A stretch of 46,920 bases of DNA, from positions 1-46,920 of the forward strand of contig CAKZUK010000051.1 of assembly GCA_937921775.1 (NCBI GenBank), given 5' to 3'. Shown one piece after another: positions 8,309-16,725 of this stretch (position 1 is the stretch's first letter; the number at the start of each line of letters is the position of its first letter). Below the pieces are notes generated by a model that was not told the origin of the DNA, searched no databases, and worked only from the letters and a program-made list of their open reading frames with translations. Made by a program: the position numbers and the translations under genes. Source of the DNA: an uncultured Saprospiraceae bacterium (lineage in GTDB: Bacteria > Bacteroidota > Bacteroidia > Chitinophagales > Saprospiraceae).

Positions 8309-10531
8309 TCAATACCAATAGTTTACCTTCAAGATGAGTGCCCTGTTGTTGGTTTTTATATCCTTACCATTATCCATTAAGTCAAAAACATCGTAGTTGT
8401 CCAAAAAGACCAAATACATATCAGACATTGGTGAAAAGCGCCATTGTAATCGACTATTAATGCCCATAAATTCTGCCTGATCAACATACTGAAACAAGGT
8501 AGTCCAAATTAGGTTTCTGGAAAATCCAATCTCAACCTTTGACAATAAAGCCCCAATTCGGTCCTTGCCATAAGGATCAGGAAAATCAAGATCGTTGATC
8601 TGATAACCTAAGCTGAAATTCCCCCATGGTTGAGCACGGTAGTTTAAGTTGAGGATAAGACGACTGAGTTTTCCATTGTAAAATCCACCCGTTTGGGCAC
8701 CTACATTGAAAGAAAATGCTTTGCGATTATCAGATTCAAAGCCACCATCAATACTTACAAAATTATATTGGTCAACTGGTAAAGGGTCACCATCTCCTGT
8801 AAAGGAAAAGGGATAGAGCAGATCAATAGCGTTATGGCGAATATTAATATTGGCGGATTGACCTTCTTTCATTGAAATGCGATAACCAAGGGATAGATTA
8901 TTTTCATTGAAACTAAAATCCGGGTTGGAGGCAATCAAATTTTCCACAATAATCGAATGCTGTTGAATGCTTCCTTTTTGTGGACGCACTTTATAAATGA
9001 GCGAAGTATTATTGGTGTTGAAACCTTTGCGAATAACCGTATCTCTGGCAGCATCGTAGTTTTGAATCCGAGCAACAAATCCCATATCTGCAAAGTAGTT
9101 GTCTTGCATTAAAACAAAGTCAGATAAAAACTCCCAATTGGTATTTTGAGCAGTAATCCCAAAATTGTAAAACCCAGTTTTTTCTGTAAATCCCTTTTTT
9201 ATAGATTGATGAGCACCCACCCAAGTAGTGAATTGTCCAGTGTTTGAAATATAAGCGGCTTCCAAACTAGCATTTCTGCCAAAGTCGTCACTAAGTACTT
9301 CTGTTTTGTCAAAGGCTTGTCGATTTAGAAACATACCTTGAATAAAAGATCGACCAAATTTTTTCTGTAAAGAAATGGCCGAATTATTCTGTCCTGGAGT
9401 TTCGTCATCACCTGATGAATGTATATTCATGACACCAATTCGTAGGTCTTTGCTAAGGTTTCCATTGAGGCGAGCGCCATAAAGAATCGGGACCGTAGCT
9501 CCATTCGCATCAAGACCAATAGTCCTTGAGAAGAAGGGACGAACAGCACCAAAACCATAGTCGCCAAAAATATCGCTGTTTTCCAGAAAGAAGGTTCGTT
9601 TTTCCGGAAGGAAAATACTAAATCGGGTCAGGTTAGTGACCAACTCGTCTACTTCAATTTGGGAAAAATCTGGGTTGAGTGTCAGGTCTAAATTCAGTGT
9701 AGAGGTAAGGCCAATTCTGGCGTCCATTCCAGCATTGAAATTCGATTTCAGATCTGCTCCAGCTTGTTTTTCCAATCCACCAGTCACGTAAGGTATTAAG
9801 TTGAAATTTCCTTTTTTTCGAGTAGGCGCTTTATCCCAAATTAGGCTTCCTGCATAAGCCGGATTTGGTGGCCAAAATGCTTCAGGCACCGCCGTCCAAT
9901 TGTGAAATTGTTTTTTGAATACTGCATTGCGAATAAAGTTGATGCCCCATTCGCTGAAGTCTTCGCTATAGCGCAATATCCGAAATGGAATAGCAATTTC
10001 TGCAGTCCAAAAATCGTCTTCTATTTGTACTTCTGCAAACCATTTATTGCTCCAGTCTGAGTTAATTCCCGAAGTTTCAGATCGTAAAGCATCCCATTGC
10101 ACACCGGCAGCAGAACATCCAAAAAGGTAGGCATTTGCTTTGGTATTTAAAGGATCGATGACAACTCCAAAGGCGTCATTGTCCCAGTAATCATCGCGCT
10201 TTAGTGATTGAATGATGACGGGGTCGGTTTGGTAACATTTTGCAGAAATGTAAATATTGTCTTCATCGTAGGTCAACCTGATCTCAGTTAGCGGATCAGC
10301 AGCCTCTTTGAAGTAAGGCAGTTTTTGCCAAAAATTTGTGGCGACTTCGGCAGTTTGCCAAACAGGTTCATCAAGCTTCCCGTCTACTTTTATTGACTCT
10401 GAGGTTTCTGAAATTTTTACACGAAAGTGTGTTCCAAAGTCTTCTTGATTGGGTTGAGCGAAGGTAGGATTTGTAAAGATTAAGAAGATGTAGAAGAAGG
10501 AGATAAGAATGGGTAGGTGTCTAAGTATCAT
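8309..10531 (-). CDS. DUF5916-type outer-membrane protein with N-terminal CBM9-like domain
   Basis: The protein has 740 residues. A signal peptide (to about NPTFAQ) is followed by a carbohydrate-binding-family-9-like domain at about 35-235, with the typical opening IKVDGKLDEPVWQTAEVATN and RLTYDEDNIYISAKCYQ. The remainder is a long beta-barrel region ending in an aromatic residue (LKVNYWY). Landmarks include LDLTLNPDFSQIEVDELVTN, FPEKR-like LPEKRTFFLENSDIF, and DARIGLTSTLN. This is the standard DUF5916 architecture of Bacteroidota. Members are thought to be outer-membrane proteins, often near peptidases or sugar systems; the role is not established. It lies upstream of, and divergent from, the polysaccharide locus. 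Confidence 0.85.
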   Translation of the reverse strand: MILRHLPILISFFYIFLIFTNPTFAQPNQEDFGTHFRVKISETSESIKVDGKLDEPVWQTAEVATNFWQKLPYFKEAADPLTEIRLTYDEDNIYISAKCYQTDPVIIQSLKRDDYWDNDAFGVVIDPLNTKANAYLFGCSAAGVQWDALRSETSGINSDWSNKWFAEVQIEDDFWTAEIAIPFRILRYSEDFSEWGINFIRNAVFKKQFHNWTAVPEAFWPPNPAYAGSLIWDKAPTRKKGNFNLIPYVTGGLEKQAGADLKSNFNAGMDARIGLTSTLNLDLTLNPDFSQIEVDELVTNLTRFSIFLPEKRTFFLENSDIFGDYGFGAVRPFFSRTIGLDANGATVPILYGARLNGNLSKDLRIGVMNIHSSGDDETPGQNNSAISLQKKFGRSFIQGMFLNRQAFDKTEVLSDDFGRNASLEAAYISNTGQFTTWVGAHQSIKKGFTEKTGFYNFGITAQNTNWEFLSDFVLMQDNYFADMGFVARIQNYDAARDTVIRKGFNTNNTSLIYKVRPQKGSIQQHSIIVENLIASNPDFSFNENNLSLGYRISMKEGQSANINIRHNAIDLLYPFSFTGDGDPLPVDQYNFVSIDGGFESDNRKAFSFNVGAQTGGFYNGKLSRLILNLNYRAQPWGNFSLGYQINDLDFPDPYGKDRIGALLSKVEIGFSRNLIWTTLFQYVDQAEFMGINSRLQWRFSPMSDMYLVFLDNYDVFDLMDNGKDIKTNNRALILKVNYWY

Positions 10532-10815
10532 TTATTTGTGGTGCATTAAAGTTCTGGTTTTATTAGAATTTTTCTTTTGGTTTTAACGTGAAACAGAGCC
10601 AAAGTTCTAAAAATGAATTGAAGCTGATTAAAGTTATCGCCTTAAGGCGAGCGTAAGTGCCCGTTCTGGCCAGCCGGACAGACTTGAAGGGAACAACTAT
10701 AAACAACTTCATATACAAATATAGGTGAATGAAAGATATTCAAGGCTATTCTTAGAAGCTTAATTTGAAACAGTCATAATCAAATAATTCTCACCAACTT
10801 TAAAATGAAACACAA
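10532..10815. other. Intergenic region left of the locus; one short perfect palindrome
   Basis: This is non-coding sequence between the divergent DUF5916 and DUF1972 genes. CGCCTTAAGGCG at 10638-10649 is a perfect 12-bp palindrome close to a GC-rich stretch. It could be part of the DUF5916 promoter region or chance. No other element is supported before the operator that starts at 10816. Confidence 0.35.
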
Positions 10816-10830
10816 GTCCCAAAATGAGAA
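10816..10830 (+). promoter_or_regulatory. Operator copy A of the locus-wide palindrome (GTCCCAAAATGAGAA)
   Basis: It differs from the common form TTCCCAAAATGAGAA only in the first base. It lies 112 bp upstream of the ATG at 10942. It sits at the exact centre of a second, perfect 9-bp inverted repeat (AAATGAAAC at 10803-10811 and GTTTCATTT at 10834-10842), giving nested dyads. It is the inferred binding site of the sigma54 activator encoded at 20359-21741. Confidence 0.7.
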
Positions 10831-10900
10831 TCAGTTTCATTTAGACAACAAATAAGGGGAGTAATGATGTATAAGTTATTGATAGCTAAATTGTTATAAA

Positions 10901-10916
10901 AGGGGGCGGTTTTGGT
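10901..10916 (+). promoter_or_regulatory. Weak candidate sigma54 -24/-12 element for the DUF1972-NHL unit
   Basis: AGGGGGCGGTTTTGGT has GG at the -25/-24 and TTGG at the -15/-12 positions, but lacks the CAC of the consensus TGGCACG-N4-TTGCW. The -12 position is 27 bp before the ATG at 10942 and 92 bp from the centre of operator A. It is proposed mainly from position. Confidence 0.3.
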
Positions 10917-10941
10917 ATTAACCCAAGGAAATACCAAAATC

Positions 10942-12108
10942 ATGAATACATCAAAAAGTAAACTCGGAATTATTGGGACAGTAGGTGTCCCGGCTAAATA
11001 TGGCGGATTTGAAACCTTGGCTCATCAGCTTGTTTTACAAGTTAGTAAGCAACTAGACACAACCGTGTACAACAGTGCTCAAAGTTATGCTCCTGAAGAA
11101 AGAGTAGAAACTTGGGAAGGCGCTAAAATAAAATATATGCCTTTTAAAGCCAACGGAATTCAAAGTATTATCTACGATGGAATATCAATGTTACATGCTG
11201 CCATATTTTCTGATGTTCTGTTAATATTAGGCGTTTCAGGTTGCATTTTTCTACCCATTATCAAGCTGCTGTTTAATGTAAAAATTATCATCAATGTGGA
11301 TGGCCTTGAATGGCGTCGATCTAAGTGGAATGGAATGGCAAAATTGTTTTTGATTTTAAGTGAAAAAATTGCCATTAAATGTGCTGATGAACTGGTGGCG
11401 GATAACGCAGCTATTCAAAAATACCTTTATGATGAGCATGGTATAAGTAGTCAATTGATTGAATATGGTGCTGATCACAACCAACGGGTTGTCATGGAAG
11501 AATCAGATGTAAATGACTACCCTTTCTTGACGAAAGGATATGCTTTCAAAGTTGCGCGTATTGAACCAGAAAATAATCTCGACATGATATTAGAAGCGTT
11601 TATTGAGAGTGAATCCTTACCACTAGTGATTGTTGGAAATTGGGATCATAGTAACTATGGAAAAAAGTTATTTGAAAAATATCAATCTTGCGAAAATATT
11701 CATTTGCTTAAGCAAATCTATAATCCTAGGAGTTTAAATTTGCTTCGTTCAAACGCGAGTATCTACGTACATGGCCATAGTGCTGGCGGGACCAATCCTT
11801 CACTTGTAGAAGCGATGTACCTTGGCCTCCCGATTCTTTCATTAGACGTTATTTACAACAGAGTAACGACAGAACATAAGGCCATTTACTTTGCGAACAA
11901 AGAAGCGTTGATATACCAGTTAGAAAACTTAAATCCGGTGCAGCTTTATAATAAAGCTTTGACCATGAAATCTATTGCAGATCGAAGGTATTGTTGGAAC
12001 GTCATTGCGAATAAATACAGTAACCTTATTACAGGGAAAGTTACATCGTCCAGCCCTGTATTTCAACTTAATTTTCCGCTCCAGTTGCAGAAATCATTGC
12101 AGTATTAG
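10942..12108 (+). CDS. Glycosyltransferase with DUF1972 N-terminus (rhamnosyltransferase-like, GT4)
   Basis: It encodes 388 residues from the ATG at 10942. An earlier in-frame start at 10912 would overlap the inferred promoter and adds ten residues not typical of the family. The N-terminus KLGIIGTVGVPAKYGGFETL is the DUF1972 signature of glycosyltransferases in polysaccharide clusters. The GT4 acceptor/donor half shows FKVARIEPENNLDMILEAF and HSAGGTNPSLVEAMYLGLPI, the E-x7-E-type donor site. It is cytosolic and adds a sugar (often rhamnose in relatives) to a lipid-linked intermediate. It is the first gene of a unit with the NHL protein, 70 bp apart, preceded by operator A. Confidence 0.85.
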   Translation: MNTSKSKLGIIGTVGVPAKYGGFETLAHQLVLQVSKQLDTTVYNSAQSYAPEERVETWEGAKIKYMPFKANGIQSIIYDGISMLHAAIFSDVLLILGVSGCIFLPIIKLLFNVKIIINVDGLEWRRSKWNGMAKLFLILSEKIAIKCADELVADNAAIQKYLYDEHGISSQLIEYGADHNQRVVMEESDVNDYPFLTKGYAFKVARIEPENNLDMILEAFIESESLPLVIVGNWDHSNYGKKLFEKYQSCENIHLLKQIYNPRSLNLLRSNASIYVHGHSAGGTNPSLVEAMYLGLPILSLDVIYNRVTTEHKAIYFANKEALIYQLENLNPVQLYNKALTMKSIADRRYCWNVIANKYSNLITGKVTSSSPVFQLNFPLQLQKSLQY

Positions 12109-12178
12109 TAATTAGTGAAAATACTGCAATCTTACAAAACCTGATACAAGGATTAGATACCAATAAAATAAAAATACC

Positions 12179-14509
12179 ATGAATTTCTATAAGCTAATTT
12201 TAATTTTGTCCTTTTTTAGTTGTGTTAAAAATGCTACAGCTCAAATCGTATTAACCGTAGCAGGCCAGGCAGAAATCCCAGGCCATGTTGATGGCCCTGC
12301 ATTTGATGCGACCTTTAATAACCCGCATGGGATAGCTGTGGATACGGATGGCAATGTTTATACCTGTGATCGATGGAGTCATTTGATTCGAAAGATTACT
12401 CCGGATGGAATGGTCAGTGTTTTTGCAGGAATAGCAGGAATGAGTGGCGAAATTGACGGAGATACAACTGTGGCCTTGTTTAATGAACCTTGGGGGATTT
12501 GTGTAGACCATGAAGGAAACATCCTAGTGGCTGATACCCGGAATAATAAGATCCGAAAAATCACACAATCAGGTATGGTAACTACAGTAGCAGGCTCCGG
12601 TAACTTTGGTAGTTCTGACGGACAAGGAGCGTCCTCTACCTTTGGAAATCCAACTGGAATTGAATGCGATGAGCTTGGGAATATTTACGTAGCAGATCAT
12701 CTGACACACATCATCCGTAAGGTTGATGCAAATGGTTTGGTGACGACTATTGCTGGAACAGCTTATTTAATGGGAGCCACCGATGGGCCAGGTGGTGTTG
12801 CCAGTTTTGCACGTCCATATGGCTTAAGTCTTGATTTGGATGGGAATATTCTGGTAGCTGACGAATGGAATCATAAAATTCGAAAAATAGATAGCGATGG
12901 TATTGTCTCTACTGTAGCAGGGACTGGGATTATTGGAGCAGATGATGGAACTTCTTCAAATGCAACTTTCAACTATCCCTGGGATATTACAGTTGATTCT
13001 TTAGGGAATATTTTTGTAGCGGATGGCTACAATTATCTGGTTAGAAAAATAACGACAGATAGTATGGTTTCTTCTTTTGTTGGCTCAGTTGGAGCCACTG
13101 GAGCAACTGATGGAATGGGGAGTCTGGCAACTTTTAGTGGGGCCACCGGAATCGCTATTTCTCCTTTAACAAAAGAAATATACGTAGGTGATGCATACAA
13201 TAATTTAGTTCGAAAAATAATAGATTTAAATCAAGGTGTTTCCGTGCTTCTACAAGGCAATGCAAGCCCTAATATTTGTTCTGGCGAGCCGCTGGAGGTT
13301 TATGCTTCACCAGATATTTACAACAATTATTTCTTTTATCTAGATGGGCAAATTGTTCAAAGCGGAAGTAGTCCTAATTTTAGTACTTCGGACTTAGACC
13401 CAGGGGTTCATCAGATAAAAGTGGTAGTTCAGGATAGTGGTAATACTTTTCAATCAAACCCAAAATCAATTACCGTTTTTGCTTTGCCAGAGCCGAGCAT
13501 TTCTATTGTTGGAGAAACAATGTTTTATACCGGAGACTCTGTTGTTTTAGTGGCCAGTCAGGCGGACGCTTACTTTTGGACCACTGGTGAAACCACAGCA
13601 ACTATCAAAGTAAAAGAGAGTGGGGACTATCAGGTAGAAGTAGGTGATGCAAACGGGTGCTTTGGTCTTTCAGAGATGGTAACAGTGGAGGTTTTGAACA
13701 ATCCTTCTGCGCCTAACATAAGCATGAACGGTCCTAGTAATATCTGTCCGGGAACGAGTAGTTTCCTTTATTCTGATTATACAACTAATAATCAATGGCT
13801 GAAAGATGGCTGGCCGATCAGCAATGCTACAGCTGCTAGTCTGGAAGTCAATACCAGTGGACTCTATCAAGTTCAAGTGCTTTTACCTTCTGGTACTATC
13901 GTGCTTTCTGAACCTGTTGAAATACAAGTGCTACCAACTTTTGATTTAAACTTTACAAGTGACAATACAAGTATTTTGCCTGGAGATTCTGTTTATTTTC
14001 AAGTAAGCTATCCAAACCTTTCCGGTTTTCAATGGGAATTTGGCGATGTCAATTCTATCAACAATAGTTCAAATTTGGCGAACCCAACGCATACTTATCT
14101 GAATAATGGAGTGTACGATGTTATGTTATCTGCATCTAGCACAAATGGTTGTCGAGATACGGTATATAAAGAAAATTTTATTAGAGTGAGTAATACAGTT
14201 GATCCGAATTCTGGCAATAACAACAATGTGGACATTGGAGATCTTTTCATACCTACTGCATTTACGCCAAATGGTGATGGTGAAAACGATATTCTGTATG
14301 TGAGAGGCAGTAACATTGTCGACTTAACTTTTAATGTTTACAATAAGTGGGGAGCTATGATTTTTGAGTCAAGCAGTATTGAGTATGGCTGGAATGGTCA
14401 GCAAAATGGGGTAGGGGTTCAGAATGGGAATTATGTGTATTGTGTTAGTGTGACTAAAACAGATGGAAGTACGAAGCAACTCGCTGGACGGGTTAGTGTG
14501 ATTAGGTAG
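12179..14509 (+). CDS. Secreted NHL-repeat propeller protein with T9SS type B sorting domain
   Basis: The protein has 776 residues. A signal peptide (to about NATAQ) precedes six NHL-type repeats at about 22-350, each of the form TVAG-x-DG-x-ATFNxPxGIAVDxxGNIYVAD-x-NHxIRKI. Ig-like/PKD-like modules at about 360-665 follow, including FQWEFGDVNSINNSSN and HTYLNNGVYDVMLSAS. The C-terminus (about 690-776) is the gliding-motility-associated CHU_C domain, with FIPTAFTPNGDGENDILYVR and VYNKWGAMIFES, which directs export and surface attachment through the type IX system. NHL propellers often bind proteins, sugars or RNA. It shares an operon with the DUF1972 glycosyltransferase and is followed by a PorP/SprF protein, the usual partner of type B cargo. 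Confidence 0.88.
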   Translation: MNFYKLILILSFFSCVKNATAQIVLTVAGQAEIPGHVDGPAFDATFNNPHGIAVDTDGNVYTCDRWSHLIRKITPDGMVSVFAGIAGMSGEIDGDTTVALFNEPWGICVDHEGNILVADTRNNKIRKITQSGMVTTVAGSGNFGSSDGQGASSTFGNPTGIECDELGNIYVADHLTHIIRKVDANGLVTTIAGTAYLMGATDGPGGVASFARPYGLSLDLDGNILVADEWNHKIRKIDSDGIVSTVAGTGIIGADDGTSSNATFNYPWDITVDSLGNIFVADGYNYLVRKITTDSMVSSFVGSVGATGATDGMGSLATFSGATGIAISPLTKEIYVGDAYNNLVRKIIDLNQGVSVLLQGNASPNICSGEPLEVYASPDIYNNYFFYLDGQIVQSGSSPNFSTSDLDPGVHQIKVVVQDSGNTFQSNPKSITVFALPEPSISIVGETMFYTGDSVVLVASQADAYFWTTGETTATIKVKESGDYQVEVGDANGCFGLSEMVTVEVLNNPSAPNISMNGPSNICPGTSSFLYSDYTTNNQWLKDGWPISNATAASLEVNTSGLYQVQVLLPSGTIVLSEPVEIQVLPTFDLNFTSDNTSILPGDSVYFQVSYPNLSGFQWEFGDVNSINNSSNLANPTHTYLNNGVYDVMLSASSTNGCRDTVYKENFIRVSNTVDPNSGNNNNVDIGDLFIPTAFTPNGDGENDILYVRGSNIVDLTFNVYNKWGAMIFESSSIEYGWNGQQNGVGVQNGNYVYCVSVTKTDGSTKQLAGRVSVIR

Positions 14510-14571
14510 TGTCCTATGAAAGTGTAGAAATAAATCCTTGAGGTATTGGAATTTCAGCTATGGTAATTTTG

Positions 14572-14670
14572 AACCACAAAAGACACAACAGAAAACGAAA
14601 GTTCTTATAACCATGAGTACCTGCTAAGTGCTTTTGTACCCTTTTGTACCCTTTTGTATTCTTTGTGGTT
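14572..14670. repeat. Inverted-repeat element enclosing a 10-bp tandem repeat
   Basis: AACCACAAA (14572-14580) and TTTGTGGTT (14662-14670) form a perfect 9-bp inverted repeat. Inside, CTTTTGTACC occurs at 14631-14640 and 14641-14650, with a third copy CTTTTGTATT at 14651-14660. Similar ACCACAAAG...CTTTGTGGT elements are common as dispersed non-coding repeats in Bacteroidota. It lies between the NHL gene and operator B, and might also fold at the end of the upstream transcript. Confidence 0.55.
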
Positions 14671-14756
14671 TAGAACGCGGTAGAAGGATAGTTTTACATT
14701 AAATAGTTGCAATCATTTTTAAATTGACTAACTGCTTAAGTCCCACAGTATACTGA

Positions 14757-14771
14757 TTCCCAAATTGAGAA
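14757..14771 (+). promoter_or_regulatory. Operator copy B (TTCCCAAATTGAGAA)
   Basis: It differs from the common 15-mer by one central base (A to T at position 9) and retains the TTC-CCA/TG-GAA dyad. It lies 112 bp upstream of the ATG at 14884. A second weaker dyad, TTTCAAATCGAAA, starts 19 bp downstream (14776), so the site looks like a tandem pair. Confidence 0.7.
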
Positions 14772-14842
14772 AAAGTTTCAAATCGAAATCAAACTATATT
14801 TGAATCTATTTGTAATTAATTGGTAATCAATTAATTGGATAA

Positions 14843-14858
14843 GGGTGTTAAATTTGAA
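14843..14858 (+). promoter_or_regulatory. Weak candidate sigma54 -24/-12 element for porP-ompA
   Basis: GGGTGTTAAATTTGAA has GG at -25/-24 and TTGA at -15/-12, otherwise a poor match. The -12 position is 93 bp from the operator centre and 27 bp before the ATG, the same geometry as at unit A. It is proposed mainly from position. Confidence 0.25.
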
Positions 14859-14883
14859 GTCTAAGCTAATAAATAGAACAACC

Positions 14884-16608
14884 ATGAAGTATAAATATTT
14901 AATCATCATTTCATTTTTTTACGTTTGCTTAGCAAATGGCCAAGATGCGCATTTCTCACAAGTGGATTTAGCTAGCTCTTTTAGCAATCCGGCGATGTCA
15001 GGTTTAATGAACAATCCACTTAAATTGACAGGGGTTTACCGCACACAATGGGCCGCCATTCCTTCTGCCTTTCAAACCTATGGAATTGGATTTGAACAAA
15101 AAATAAATAACTTTTCATGGGGTGCGAAAGTCTTAAAGAGTGATGCTGGAGAGGCATCTTTGAGTTTAAGTAGTTTGACCGCAAATGTTGCCTATAGACA
15201 ATCATTGTCAAAAGAAGGTAATGCCCTAATTGGAGGGGTATCTATTGGAGGAATTCAACAGCGCTTTGATCCTCAGGCTTTTCAATTTGACAATCAATAC
15301 ACGCAAGGAATCGGATTTAATTCTGACTTGATGTCCAATGAAAATTTTACCCAAACCAGTAAAATACTACCAGATGTATCTGTTGGCTTGGTATGGGTAA
15401 ATACCTTAGGTAAAATAAAAAATGAGCTTGGTATTTCTTTTTTACATCTTAATCAACCTGCTGCTTCTTTTTATGAGAATGGGAAAGAAATTTATCCGAT
15501 ACGATCTAATTTTTATGTTAAATCAACTATGCCATTAAATAAGCGATTTTCAATGAATGGTCAGTTTCGATATTCAAAGCAGGCAACTGCCAAAATGCTT
15601 GTATTGGGAATGGGAGGTGAATATAAAATAGATAAAGAAAAAGTATTGAAATTTGGACTGGCAAATAGAAAAGAAGATGCTTTTATTTTGTCAGCTGGGC
15701 TGGGTTATAAAAATATGGACTTTGGAATAAGCTATGATTTGCAACATTCAAAACTATCCGGTGCAACTAATGGGAATGGAGCGGTTGAGTTAAGTGCAAT
15801 ATTTTATTTCAAAAAAACAAAATACAATGAGTTAGCTGCCAAAAGCAAGGAAACCAACAACGAGTCTGATCCATTACGTGACGATGATAAAGATGGGGTG
15901 CCTAATGGAGTTGATGAATGTCCGCTTATACCCGGATTATGGAAATACAATGGTTGCAATGACAAAGACGGAGATGGTATTTATGATTCCATCGATGCCT
16001 GCCCCAATCTTTTTGGAGAGAAATCGAACAAAGGCTGTCCTGATCATGCGATAGATTCTGACATGGATGGTTTACTTGACAATGTGGATCAATGTCCATT
16101 TTTGAAAGGTTTACCAGAGCATAAGGGGTGCCCAGATACAGATAAGGATGGTGTGTCAGATAAGTTTGATCAATGTCCTTTCTTGAAAGGAACAATAGAA
16201 AATAATGGTTGTCCTAAAGTTAGATCAACAGGTGTTAATGAGAAAGATCTCGTTCCTAACAATTATTATCCAAAAGTAATTGTAGAATTTGATAGCGACC
16301 AATCCTTAGTCAAAAGATATTATTATTCGAAATTGGATGAATTGGTAACTGTCTTAAAGGGTAATCCCGACACCAATATTTACATTAGTGGACATACTGA
16401 TACAGAAGGAGATGCCGCTTACAACTATGAGCTGGGACAACGTCGATGCTTCGAGGTATTGAGCTATTTTGTAGACCATGAAATTTCGACCGATAGAATT
16501 AATATTGTTTCTTATGGAGAAGCAAAACCGGTACATACTAATAAGCATGTATATGGAAAAGCAAAGAACCGTCGGGCAGAGGTGCAGATTGTTAATTTCG
16601 AATTTTAA
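14884..16608 (+). CDS. PorP/SprF-like outer-membrane protein fused to TSP3 repeats and an OmpA domain
   Basis: It encodes 574 residues from the ATG at 14884, which starts a good signal peptide ending near ANGQ; a start at 14845 would bury it. Residues about 20-310 are a PorP/SprF barrel, with DAHFSQVDLASSFSNPAMSG as its signature start. Residues about 325-450 are acidic thrombospondin type 3 calcium-binding repeats (DKDGDGIYDSIDACPNLFG and similar). The end is an OmpA peptidoglycan-binding domain with YISGHTDTEGDAAYNYELGQ and KNRRAEVQI. SprF proteins are outer-membrane partners of T9SS type B cargo, and the OmpA domain would tie the barrel to peptidoglycan. It follows the type B NHL protein and has its own operator B. 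Confidence 0.9.
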   Translation: MKYKYLIIISFFYVCLANGQDAHFSQVDLASSFSNPAMSGLMNNPLKLTGVYRTQWAAIPSAFQTYGIGFEQKINNFSWGAKVLKSDAGEASLSLSSLTANVAYRQSLSKEGNALIGGVSIGGIQQRFDPQAFQFDNQYTQGIGFNSDLMSNENFTQTSKILPDVSVGLVWVNTLGKIKNELGISFLHLNQPAASFYENGKEIYPIRSNFYVKSTMPLNKRFSMNGQFRYSKQATAKMLVLGMGGEYKIDKEKVLKFGLANRKEDAFILSAGLGYKNMDFGISYDLQHSKLSGATNGNGAVELSAIFYFKKTKYNELAAKSKETNNESDPLRDDDKDGVPNGVDECPLIPGLWKYNGCNDKDGDGIYDSIDACPNLFGEKSNKGCPDHAIDSDMDGLLDNVDQCPFLKGLPEHKGCPDTDKDGVSDKFDQCPFLKGTIENNGCPKVRSTGVNEKDLVPNNYYPKVIVEFDSDQSLVKRYYYSKLDELVTVLKGNPDTNIYISGHTDTEGDAAYNYELGQRRCFEVLSYFVDHEISTDRINIVSYGEAKPVHTNKHVYGKAKNRRAEVQIVNFEF

Positions 16609-16671
16609 AATTATTTATAACAATTAACTAGCAATGATTCCGCGATAGATTGCGTGTTGGGGTCATTCAAA

Positions 16672-16697
16672 ATCCGCTCGCTGAGAAGCGAGCGGAT
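16672..16697 (+). other. Perfect 11-bp hairpin in the leader of the WecA/MraY-like gene
   Basis: ATCCGCTCGCT (16672-16682), loop GAGA, then AGCGAGCGGAT (16687-16697). The stem is GC-rich and perfect, lies 29 bp upstream of the ATG at 16726, and is not followed by a T run. It could attenuate, stabilise a processed transcript, or be a dispersed palindromic repeat. It does not look like a classical terminator. Confidence 0.6.
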
Positions 16698-16725
16698 CCA
16701 AAATTCACAATTAAATTTAAAGAAA

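Noticed and set aside
10638..10649. CGCCTTAAGGCG palindrome as a second regulator site
   Set aside because: Single copy in the window and unrelated to the 15-mer; chance or a local structure cannot be excluded.
16654..16725. Longer start of the WecA/MraY-like gene
   Set aside because: The extension translates a perfect hairpin into a basic, non-membrane leader; the ATG at 16726 begins the first membrane segment.
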